Part shown: in pieces, positions 11,280 to 19,741 of the stretch
Layout: each line of letters opens with the position of its first letter
Position numbering within the stretch: position 1 is the first letter of the stretch
Notes under the pieces: generated by a model
What the model was told of the DNA's origin: nothing
Database searches by the model: none
The model's input: only the letters and a program-made list of their open reading frames with translations
Made by a program: the position numbers and the translations under genes
Assembly (NCBI GenBank): GCA_022478985.1
Contig: JAKSZP010000010.1
Span: 310,001-374,000 of the forward strand
DNA length: 64,000 bases
Origin: Massospora cicadina
Taxonomy: Eukaryota; Entomophthoromycota; Entomophthoromycetes; Entomophthorales; Entomophthoraceae
Reading direction: 5' to 3'

Positions 11280-12205
11280 TTCACCAAATTGAGACCAAGG
11301 ATCACACACCATTTAAATCTCGGTCATACAGAAGATATAAAGTGGTTGAAGCTCAAGTGGCCTTGGAGTTGCAGCAACTTATGGAGGCCAGTTTACTTGT
11401 GCCTTCTAAAATCCCGTGGGCATCACTGCTCTTATTAGTTTAAAAAAGGATGGTGGCTACCATGCTTTCATGGTTTATCGCCACCTCAATTCAATTACAA
11501 GAAAATATAGCTATCCATTGCCATGTATAGATGACTCCTTACGCTTGATGTTAGGTTCTCACTATTTTTCTTTTATAATCTCCTCAGTGGGTACTTTCAA
11601 GTCAATTTATTAATGGAGAATTGGTAAAAATGTGCCTTCATCTCAAGTATATGATTGTTTGAGCTCACTCGAATGCTGCAGGGGTTATGTAATGCCCCTG
11701 CTACCTTCTAACGCGCCATGTACGGACTTTTAGGTGATTTAAATGCTCTTGAGTGCTAGTTTAACTCAGCAATATTACCATTTTCGAGACCTTTACTAAA
11801 CATATAGGTCATTTAGGCAAGTTTTCCAGCGGTTATGGAAAGCTTTGTTGAAACCAATAAACCTTCAAAATGCTCCTTCTTTCAGAACAAAATGGATTTT
11901 TAGGCCATAAAGTAGGGAAAGCCGAAAAACCCCAATGGACAACAAGGTCCTGGCCAGTTCCAAGGTATCCCCCCTATATCCCTATGAGATTTAAAAAGTT
12001 TTTTGGGATAGTAGAATATTATCGCCAGTTTATTCCCCACTTTGCTGACACTCTGAGCCTCTAGTAAACCTACTGAAGAAAGGAATACCTTTCCAGTGGA
12101 AAGAAGAACAACAGCAAACCTTTGACCTGCTATGCGTCTTTCTCTCTCACTTTCCTGTACATATACATCCTAAGTTTGACAAACTATTTTCTCCTCTTTC
12201 TAATG
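11280..12205 (+). pseudogene. Element H reverse transcriptase (first part of pol)
   Basis: The gypsy RT is heavily shifted. The fingers region SLKKDGGYHAFMVYRHLNSI is at about 11440-11500. A block corresponding to Q-G-L-C-N-A-P-A-T-F-Q lies near 11677-11710. A degraded catalytic palm follows, then the connection block GIVEYYRQFIPHFADTLS near 12008-12060. The frame runs into KFDKLFSPLSN, the start of RNase H, and stops at the E2 insertion point. Confidence 0.7.
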
Positions 12206-13060
12206 TTTCATGGCTGGAAGATGACATAATCATGGGGACAAATACAAGGGACTAAGCTGCATGTCAGGAGGCCAAGAAGGTGAACTTGGCTGGCCTTCCT
12301 GACCTCAAGCATACCTTAGATCAGCGCTGGGTGAAGGCTAGATACGCTTAGGTTGGTCCTAGGGATGCAAGAGAAGTTTGGCCCTGTGTAACAGCAGGGC
12401 ATTAAAACTAACTAGCTTTGCATTAAATGAAAAAAGTTTAATTCAGTTTATTGTTGAATGGTGTCTCAGAACCTGTTCAGTTTTAAAATTTCCAGCTCAG
12501 GTCAGCCTCTCCTATAATTAATAACATGAGTTTAATCAATTAACAAGTTCAGTTTATTCCCACTAGAAGCGTGCGCCTATTGGTGCACCTTGGCTTAGAC
12601 CCACTTCCCTCAATTGATTGTTAACCAAATTACCTTAAATCCCATTTCTTGAGACCAATTCCTCTCATTGGTTGACTTCCCTCATAATAAACCCCTTTGC
12701 TAGTACACCATTTTTCTATTTATATTATCTTGGACGATCCTGTGCACAGACCTCTTCTAGGAGGTCTCATGCAACGTTAACCATTTAATTTTAATGACTA
12801 TAAATCTATCCGCCTGTGCACCATTGGGCCGCCCAGGTTCCCTCCAGCCTAGGGCGCCTATACACTACCACTCTAAGCACCGCATGGCTCCTTTTGGTAA
12901 CTCCCTCTAGTGCTAACAATCCTTGGCCTAAATTATTATAGCTCAAGCACCCTCTTCTGGGATCTAATAACTTTAGTACAAACTACTAGTTCCCTGGCGT
13001 TGTCCCTGTGCACCATGCACTATCACACTGGGAACAGGAGAGTTAGACATTCACCTTATT
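12206..13060 (+). repeat. E2 5' LTR
   Basis: It aligns with 17292-18147. The terminal TG is mutated: it begins TTTCATGG where the 3' copy has TGTCATGG. Codons near the start are coding-like and here stay in one frame through DLKHTLDQRWVKA (12301-12340), with one internal TAA. AATAAA occurs near 12688, just after a degraded version of the GTTGGTCAAC element. Confidence 0.85.
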
Positions 13061-13857
13061 TTAATTGACCAACCCCTTGCTTTATGTGCATGAACTTTCT
13101 CCGTGTGGGTCTTTCACAAAGTGTAAACAGTGTGCGCCACCTGTTGGTCATGGCCGCGGTGGGGTTCATCACTGTTTACTCTCTTTTCTGAAGTTTGGAG
13201 CATCTTGACGTTAATTTTGCTACCTCTGACTGGAAAATAACCGCCCTTCTTGCTTGTACCCAGTGGATACAGACACTTTGCAGTCCAAAAGTCGAGATTT
13301 TCAACTTACTGCCAAAAAAAACAAAAAAGATTCAAATGAATTGGGTTTTCCACATCACCACGTTCAGACGGTGCAGGTGATATCCTCAAAGGTGGGCCTG
13401 GGGTTGATAGCCTTGTATAACGTCGTGCAACTCATTTCCAAAATTGGAATAGGGTTATTTACGACCAAAAGCATGTTTTCTAATGGCGTCGCCATATCTA
13501 CCACTGAACCATATTTACTACCTTATGGCTCAGATATGGACCATTTTTCCATGTATCAAATTACCCCAAAGAACCCATGCTTGACCGCCACTATGATCCG
13601 CGAAACCCAGGAGGATGAAAGCCACTATTACAATATAAATATTTTATGCAGTTACTGAAGATATGGTGGGATATGTGGCCTCAGTAGTAAGAATAGCCAA
13701 ATATCCATCTCCATTCTTTGATGCAGAAAAGTACCCTGGTGTCAGGGTAAAGCCTGAAGAAAAGTTTGTGGTGAAGTGGTGGCGTTGTCTGCTATGAATA
13801 AAGATCATTCAGGGTATTTTTGCTAACTGCTACCCTTTCATCCCCTTCAGGTAAACT
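13061..13857 (+). other. E2 leader; gag absent or unrecognisable
   Basis: This segment lies between the primer site and protease, where gag belongs. One frame is open at 13254-13658 (134 codons), but it has no capsid-like block, no CCHC knuckle and mixed composition. It may be a rearranged gag remnant or captured sequence. E1 lacks gag in the same place, so loss of gag may be a shared trait of this lineage rather than an accident. Confidence 0.4.
13063..13073 (+). promoter_or_regulatory. E2 putative self-priming primer-binding site
   Basis: AATTGACCAAC begins 2 bases after the 5' LTR. Nine contiguous bases (TTGACCAAC) are exactly complementary to GTTGGTCAA at 17752-17760 in the 3' LTR. The full 11-mer is exactly complementary to the E1 LTR motif GTTGGTCAATT. 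The 5' LTR copy of the motif carries three transitions. Confidence 0.6.
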
Positions 13858-14106
13858 AGCACTACTATTTTGGTGGATACAGGAGCCTCTGAGAATATAT
13901 TTGACCAAGACCTAGCCGACTACCTTGAGCTTAGTTACTTGCCAGGTGGTATGGTTAGGGGAGGGGCTTCTCAAGGTATTCCCACCATGAAGGTACTTGG
14001 GTTAGTGGATTATCAAGTGGGCAAGTATCTTTTGACAGACCGTTTCCAAGCTATCAAAACCTTTTGTACCCAGTATTTTGGGAGTGGAATGGTGGCGAAA
14101 GTTTGA
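13858..14106 (+). pseudogene. E2 protease domain
   Basis: The retropepsin-like frame is open for 78 codons. The active site is ILVDTGASENIFDQDLADYL, with the expected D-T-G-A. The later part (MVRGGASQGIPTMKVLGLVD) has Gly-rich strands, and the frame ends before a clear C-terminal motif. Codon content is coherent and only mildly decayed. Confidence 0.7.
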
Positions 14107-14429
14107 AGTCAGGACAAACTTGAGATACAATAACCTATCCCTAACATTAAAGAACAGTTGTACATTAATTGTTCTTTTGTAGGAGGCTAACTTCCAGAGC
14201 GATTTTCCCCACTGGCCAATATCCACACCCTTAGCCTCGTTCCATTGTTGAAGCCCTCAAAGGAGGTACCTCTACCATATTGTTTGGAGGGTTTGGAATC
14301 CTCGTTTGATGCGGCTTCAGACAAATAATTTCCTGCTTATTGAGAGTTTGATTTTGGTTCAAAATCACAGTTATCTGGTGCGTATATCTTCCCCAGTTTA
14401 CCATTTGACTGTACAGGAGAAGCAGCATT

Positions 14430-15240
14430 AGATGTGTGGGTTAATGAGCAGTTAGCCAAAGGCGCGATTTTTCAGCGTATCTCCCCTGTATGCTCCCCAC
14501 TTCTCTTTGTGGAGAGAGACAATGGAACTCTACACCCTTGCATAGATTATGGGAACCTAAACAGTTACTGTACCAGATCTCCATCCCATCCCTTTGGATT
14601 CACAGATTGCGCGCTATGTGGAGAAGGCTAAAGTCTTCTCCAAACTGGATTTCCTAAATGCGTTCAATCTGATCTGGATTAAGAAAGGACAGGAATGGTT
14701 AACCGTATTCCAGACCAGAAAAGAGATTTTCCACTTTATGGTCATGCCCTTTAAGCTTAAGAATGCCCCAGCTATCTTTCAACGCCATATTGATGCAGCT
14801 TTGGGGGACCTGCTGGGAGTATACGCGGTTGCCTACATGGATGATATTTTGGTGTTTTCCCCTGATCAAGAGTCCCATGCAGTACAGCTTCAGCAAGTGG
14901 TATAGAGGTTAAAGGCAGCCAGCCTTACGCTGAAGATCAGCAAGTATAATTTCAAGTCCCAGGTCACCTTTCTGGGCAACATCGTGTTTGACCAAGGGCA
15001 CATGATAACTCCAGATAAGGAGAAGGTAATTTATGAGTGGCCTACCCCAATTTCAGTTAAGGAATCGAGGAGTTTCTTGGGGATATATACGTTCCTCAAG
15101 AAGTTCACACCAAACCTGTTGGAGGTGTTGGCGCCCTTGTATAAGGCAAGTGGTGCAAAAGTGCTTCAGTGGTCTCCCGTTTTGGAGGATGCTTTCCAAG
15201 CAGTAAAGTGCACCCTGTTGTCCACGTCCGTCCTTCGCCA
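14430..15240 (+). pseudogene. E2 reverse transcriptase (YMDD present)
   Basis: This is one of the better preserved RTs here, with a frameshift near 14590 and a TAG near 14905. Motifs in order are the fingers CIDYGNLN (about 14540), VFSKLDFLNAFNLIWIKKGQ with the first catalytic Asp (about 14633-14692), FMVMPFKLKNAPAIFQRHID (about 14736-14795), AYMDDILVFS with both catalytic Asps (about 14831-14860), and the thumb and connection SRSFLGIYTFLKKFTPNLLE (about 15065-15124). The catalytic residues are intact although the frame is not. Confidence 0.85.
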
Positions 15241-15660
15241 TGTAGATCCTGATAAAATTTCATTGTGTCTACTGATGCCTCCAACTTCTCCATAGCGGCT
15301 GCCTTATTACAAGTAGGTGAAGATGGTATAGAGCATCCGGTTTGATATTTTTCTAGGAAGATGTCTCTGCCTGAGTTAAACTACGCCGTTTATGACAAAG
15401 AGTTATTAGCAGTGGTGGAGGCTTTGACTTATTGGCGCCATTACTTTCATGGCTCTTCCCACCTTTATGCGTATGTACAGATCACTGTGACTTAAATCAA
15501 TGCCACTCACCTCTTGTATTAACTCCACAGCAATCCCGTTGGAATGAGACCCTTGCCCAATTTGCATTTAATTATGAGTTTACCAAGGGCAATGAGAATG
15601 GGTTGGCGGATGCTTTGAGCTGCAATCCTGCATTATTCCTAATCCAAAGGAGGTAGAGGA
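15240..15660 (+). pseudogene. E2 RNase H
   Basis: The active-site block STDASNFSIAAALLQVG is in a shifted frame near 15270-15320. The segment with the catalytic Glu, LNYAVYDKELLAVVEALTYW, is near 15378-15437. The third acidic region (normally T-D-H) lies near 15470-15490 but is shifted. The tether ENGLADALSCNPALF closes the domain near 15595-15640. Confidence 0.7.
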
Positions 15661-16900
15661 TCATAATACCCAGTTTATGATTCCACTGGTTAGGATTGTG
15701 TCTCAACTTTTCTCTTCCCTGTCCAACAGGCCCGCGCTTACTTTTCTGGAAAATGCGGAGGAATACAGTATGTTCAGAAAGGTAGTCCTTTCTCAGTCAT
15801 TATTAGCCGAATATATGATGATCTTTGCTAAGAGTGCACTAAATCAGGAGGATCTAACCAGGGGTTATCACGTGAAGGATGAGATGGTGTGTTTCAGGGG
15901 CGCCTATGGGTTCCTACTGGCCACTTAGCCTGGGAATCATCTGGGACCATCATTATGGAATCACCATTGGCCATCCTGGGAAAGCAAAGACTTTGGAGCT
16001 CATTTGACATGCATACAATTGGAAGGGCTTACCTGCGCAGGTGGGCAGGTATTGTAAAAGTGCTTGATATGCAAACAGAGAAACCAAATTGACATCCACT
16101 AGCAGGGTTGTTGGTACCAGTTCAAAAGGCTGAAGGGCCTTGGACTTCCCTATCAGTAGATTTCATTGTGAAAATACCTGTCTCTGATGGTTATAATGCC
16201 ATCATGGTAGTGGTGGACCATTTTACGAAGTTCACCCATTTTATTCCTTAAAGAACTACAGTAACCGCAGCTGAGACGACTAGGCTCTTCGTCACCCATG
16301 TGTTTGTGCTTCACGGGGTCCCCCAAGAAATTATTGGTGATTGGGGACCCCAGTTTACCTCCGTCTTTTGGGAAGAGTTGTGTAAGACTTTTCAGATTCG
16401 CCCCTGCTGTTTAACTGCCTATCACCTCCCAATCATATGGGCAGACTGAAAGAGTGAACCAGTGCTTAGAACAGTTTCTGCTTTGTTACACTGCTGCAGA
16501 TCATTCAGATTGGGTACCTCACCTTCCTATAGCCCAGTTTAGCTACAACACTGTGAATGCTTCTATCAGTTGTTCCCCATTTTTCACAAACCATGGTTTT
16601 AACCCCGCTTTTAACATGGAGGCCACCTGTGGATCTAAAAGTTGCAGTGGTAGTGGACTTTGTTAAGAATATCAAGAAAGTACACCATGGGTTTCCACAA
16701 GTTTGGAGGCGGCAATGCAAGTATATGAGCAGAACACTGATGGTAAGCGACAAGTGAGTCTAGAATACAATGAAGGGGGTCTCGTGATGCTTGATGCTCG
16801 TAACATCACTATCAAACATCCATGTAAAAAGCTGGGACTAAAGAGGATTAGCCCTTACCATGTTGTTAGAAAGGTGGTCCATGCCTCATACCAGTTAGAT
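15661..16900 (+). pseudogene. E2 integrase
   Basis: H2C2 zinc-domain remnants (DHHYGITIGHPGKAKTLELI near 15945-16004, HH part) are followed by a poorly kept Cys part. The core is clear: LSVDFIVKIP (first Asp, near 16160), MVVVDHFTKFTHFIP near 16206-16250, GDWGPQFTSVFWEELC (second Asp, near 16338), and QTERVNQCLEQFLLCY (catalytic Glu, near 16441-16488). The frame changes at least three times. The C-terminal beta domain runs from 16703, with GGLVMLDARNITIKHP and KLGLKRISPYHVV. Confidence 0.8.
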
Positions 16901-16959
16901 CTTCCCTCTTTGTTTTGGATCTTTTCTGTCTTTCATGGGAGCAAAAAGACGTTGTGTGA

Positions 16960-17291
16960 GTGCCCCCCTCCAGAGACTTCTGAGGCTTATCTTGTGGATG
17001 GGGTGCCATACTGGGAATTAGAGGAAATAGTAGCCTCCCGCCGTTAAAAAGAAGACTTGAGTACCTGGTATCCTGGAAGAGAATTGATGCAGCAGAAAAC
17101 AGTTGGGTAACAGCGCGCAACTGTGCACATGCCTAAGACCTTATTGATGTTTTCCACGAGCATTTTCCCAGGACGCCGGATCTCAGTCAAAGCAAACTGT
17201 TGCCGTTATGAAGTTGACCCCAGACCAAAAGAAAATTTCCCTGGAACAAGCCCCTGGAGGGGGGTGGAGCCCCAAAAAGAGGAGAGGGTAA
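16960..17291 (+). pseudogene. E2 chromodomain and pol end (TAATG)
   Basis: The chromodomain begins with VPYWELEEIVASRR (about 17005-17046). After a one-base shift it continues EYLVSWKRIDAAENSWVTAR (about 17061-17120), with the aromatic residues expected of a methyl-lysine reader. Chromodomains on chromovirus integrases direct insertion to heterochromatin marks. In its last frame pol ends SPKKRRG-stop, and the stop TAA overlaps an ATG as TAATG at 17289-17293, right at the LTR start. Confidence 0.8.
17275..17291 (+). promoter_or_regulatory. E2 polypurine tract
   Basis: AAAAAGAGGAGAGGGTAA directly precedes the TGTCATGG start of the 3' LTR and serves as the expected plus-strand primer. The same bases encode the Lys/Arg-rich C-terminus of pol. 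Confidence 0.75.
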
Positions 17292-17419
17292 TGTCATGGC
17301 TGGAAGATGATATAATCATGGAGATAATTACAAGGGATAAAGCTGCATGTGAGGAGGCCAAGAAGATGAAGTTAGCTGGCCTCCTGACCTCAAGCATACC
17401 TTGGATCAGCGCTGGGTGA
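17291..17419 (+). pseudogene. E2 LTR-borne short ORF starting at the pol stop
   Basis: The ATG formed by the last base before the LTR and the LTR's TG opens MSWLEDDIIMEIITRDKAAC and then EEAKKMKLAGL. In the 5' LTR the same frame continues through PDLKHTLDQRWVKA before stopping. In the 3' copy a one-base deletion shifts it, giving LLTSSIPWISAG. The DQRW part resembles the VDERW motif in the E1 and H LTRs. A TAATG overlap of stop and start is used for coupled translation in some retroelements; whether that applied here is inference. Confidence 0.4.
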
Positions 17420-18147
17420 AGGCTATTTACGCCTAGGTTGGTCTTAGGGATGCAAGAGAAGTTTGGCTCTGTGTAACAGCAGGGGCGTTAAAATGAACTA
17501 GCTTTTCATTATATGAAAATGGTTTGCTTCAGTTTATTGGTGAGGATCTCAGAACACATTTGGTTTATGAAATTTCCAGCTCAGGTTGGCCTCTCCTACA
17601 ATCAATAACCTGAGTTTGGTCCATTACCAAGTACAGTTTATTCCCAATGGAAGCATGCGCCTATTGATGCACCTCAGCTTAGACCCGCTTCCCTCAATTG
17701 GTTGTTCACCAAAACTACCTTAAATCACATTTCTCAAGACCAATTTCTCTCGTTGGTCAACTTCCCTCATAATAAACACTTCGTTAGTACACCTTTTTTA
17801 TATTTACGTTATCTTAGACAATCACGTACATGGACCTCTTTGAAAAGGTCTCATGCAACGTTATTTAATTAATTTTAACTATTTTAAATCTATCCGCCTG
17901 TGCACCATTGGGACTCCCAGGTTCCCTCCAGCCTAGGGCGCCTATACACTACCACTCCAAGCACCATGTGGCTCCCTTTTAGTTACTCCCTCTAATGATA
18001 ACCATTCTCGACCTAAGTTATTCTAGCTCAAGCACCCTCTGCTGGGCTCTAGTAACTTTAGTACTAACAACTAGTTCCCTGACGTCGACCATGTGCACCA
18101 TGCACTACCACGCTGGGAACAGGAGATTTATAGACACTCTCCTTACA
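17292..18147 (+). repeat. E2 3' LTR
   Basis: It starts TGTCATGGCT and ends CTTACA (TG...CA), followed by the duplicated TAATG. GTTGGTCAA (17752-17760) lies about 11 bases before AATAAA (17771-17776), the same arrangement as in E1. Confidence 0.85.
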
Positions 18148-18620
18148 TAATGCTATTTATATAGCCATCAAAGCCATAATATCGCAGCATGACAAAAACC
18201 TAGCAGATTATCCTATCACCTACTATAGCAAAAAACTTACCAAAGCCAAATGTAACTATAGTGTTACAGAACACATATGCTTAGCGGTACTACTGGCTAT
18301 TAAGCATTTCTGACTTTTTTTATATGGGAAACATTTCACAATAATCACTGATCATGATTTCTTGTGATGGCTACAGTAAATAATGGACCCCAATGGGAGG
18401 TTAGCCTGCTGGGAGTTAAAAATTAAAAACTACAATTTTAAAATTATTCATTGACCAGGGCTGATACAGCAAAATGTGGATTGCCTATATCAGCTTCCCA
18501 TATTAACTTAACTGACCCTGAAGAGGATTGACTCTATGACCTCCTAACTCAATCGCAATTATTGAAAAACGAATCCCCAATTCTTTAAATAGAATTAGCA
18601 AAAAAATCAACAAATCTTCA
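18148..18620 (+). pseudogene. Element H RNase H (continuation)
   Basis: The frame resumes directly after E2 and its TSD with AIYIAIKAIISQHDKNLADY and then ITYYSKKLTKAKCNYSVTEH, the strand and helix leading to the catalytic Glu region. It goes on to LAVLLAIKHF, then FTIITDHDF (third acidic position, near 18337-18365). It aligns with the N1 RNase H without gaps. The first catalytic Asp region sits exactly at the E2 insertion point and reads SNAI, so Asp is replaced by Asn. Confidence 0.75.
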
Positions 18621-18639
18621 AGTCAAAAATGGCCAACTG

Positions 18640-19735
18640 TACAAACTCATGTACCAAAAATGGTTGCCCTGTGTATGACTTTTGGCTCTAAATGATGTCA
18701 TATTGGAGGGACATTGGCAATTCAGCCACAGGGGAATTTGAAAAACTTACTAGTGGCTCAAGACTCAATGTTACTGGGAAGGAATGCTTAAAAAATTCAG
18801 GATGAACTAGAGTCCTTCTTGGTATGTAAAAGTCAAGCTGGACCTAATCCCCTATCTCTACATCCAGTGGTTCACCTTGTGAACCCTTCCATACTATTAA
18901 CATTGATGTTGTGGGAACTCTCCCTCAAGTCTCCAATGGTCATCAGTTCCTCCTTATAGCCATGGATCATTTAACTAAGTGGATAAAAGATGTAATGCTA
19001 CCATCTGCTTTGGCAAAAGCTAACGCCACATTCTTATATAATCAGATTATCACCCAGCATGGGTGCCCTAACAAGATTCACTCCAATAATGGTCAAAACT
19101 TCTGATCATCACTGGTGAATGATTTAGCCAAACTGATGTAATCCACCCAGGTATATTCCACTCCATACCATCCTGCAATTAATGGAATGGTAGAGCGGGC
19201 GAAAGGTACTCTGACTGTCACCCTCCAGAAAATGGCCACAATTGACCCTATTCACTGGCCACAATATTTCCTAGTGCGATTCTGGCCTACAGAATAAGCT
19301 ACCACCAAACAATTAAGAGGTCGCCCATCCAGGCTTTGTATGGAAGAGATTTCCAGTTGTCTTCTAAAGTGAAGGCCATGTTGGATCAAGCTTAACCTGA
19401 TGCCCTGAAGTTACTATACAAAGCATTGCCAATGATATAACCTGACTCAAGGCTCTAGCTTCCTAGAACTTATCTGCTACAACTAGTAGAGAAACAAGTT
19501 TTTTTAAAGACAAACATAAATCTCTGCACGCCTACTAACTGGGTGACCTAGTCCTTTTCTATTACCATTAGCCAGGAGGTCATGATAACAAATTGGGCAC
19601 CAACTGGTTGGGGACCTACAAAGGCATAAGTAGTAAACATACACTCAATTGTAGAGGTCATTTATGGTACTGTGGTAAATTTCATACATAGTCAGTTTCT
19701 CCGTCTGTTTCCACCCTACGCCAAGATCTAAAGGG
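18640..19735 (+). pseudogene. Element H integrase
   Basis: The zinc-domain region is degraded. The core has DVVGTLPQVSNGHQFLLIAM and then DHLTKWIKDVMLPSALAKAN (from 18905), IITQHGCPNKIHSNNGQNF (second Asp replaced by Asn, near 19048-19104) and YHPAINGMVERAKGTLTVTL with the catalytic Glu (about 19166-19225). The C-terminal beta domain is recognisable only near 19540-19730 (HSQFLRLFPPYAKI). The frame ends at TAA just before the polypurine tract AAGGGGGGCG. Confidence 0.75.
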
Positions 19736-19741
19736 GGGCGT
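19729..19741 (+). promoter_or_regulatory. Element H polypurine tract
   Basis: TAAAGGGGGGCGT immediately precedes the TGTCAGGATT start of the 3' LTR, as expected for the plus-strand primer. Confidence 0.65.

Larger units (their letters stand above)
12206..18147 (+). mobile_element. Element E2: chromodomain Ty3/gypsy element nested in H RNase H
   Basis: LTRs of about 855 bases (12206-13060 and 17292-18147) flank protease, RT, RNase H, integrase and chromodomain. The target duplication TAATG is perfect (12201-12205 and 18148-18152). Removing E2 with one TAATG restores an uninterrupted H frame across its RNase H active-site region. E2 and E1 share the primer site, polypurine tract and domain order, so they are relatives, yet the LTRs are different families apart from a short peptide motif. 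No gag is recognisable between 13061 and 13857. Confidence 0.9.

Noticed and set aside
12204..12206. E2 5' LTR starting at TGT 12204
   Set aside because: It would leave no TSD. Starting at 12206 gives a perfect TAATG duplication and an in-frame H join, with the terminal TG mutated to TT.
3048..18147. RIP (repeat-induced point mutation) as the cause of the stops
   Set aside because: LTR copies differ by transversions and indels as well as transitions. The visible bias is mainly at CpG, not clearly CpA to TpA. Not excluded without counting.
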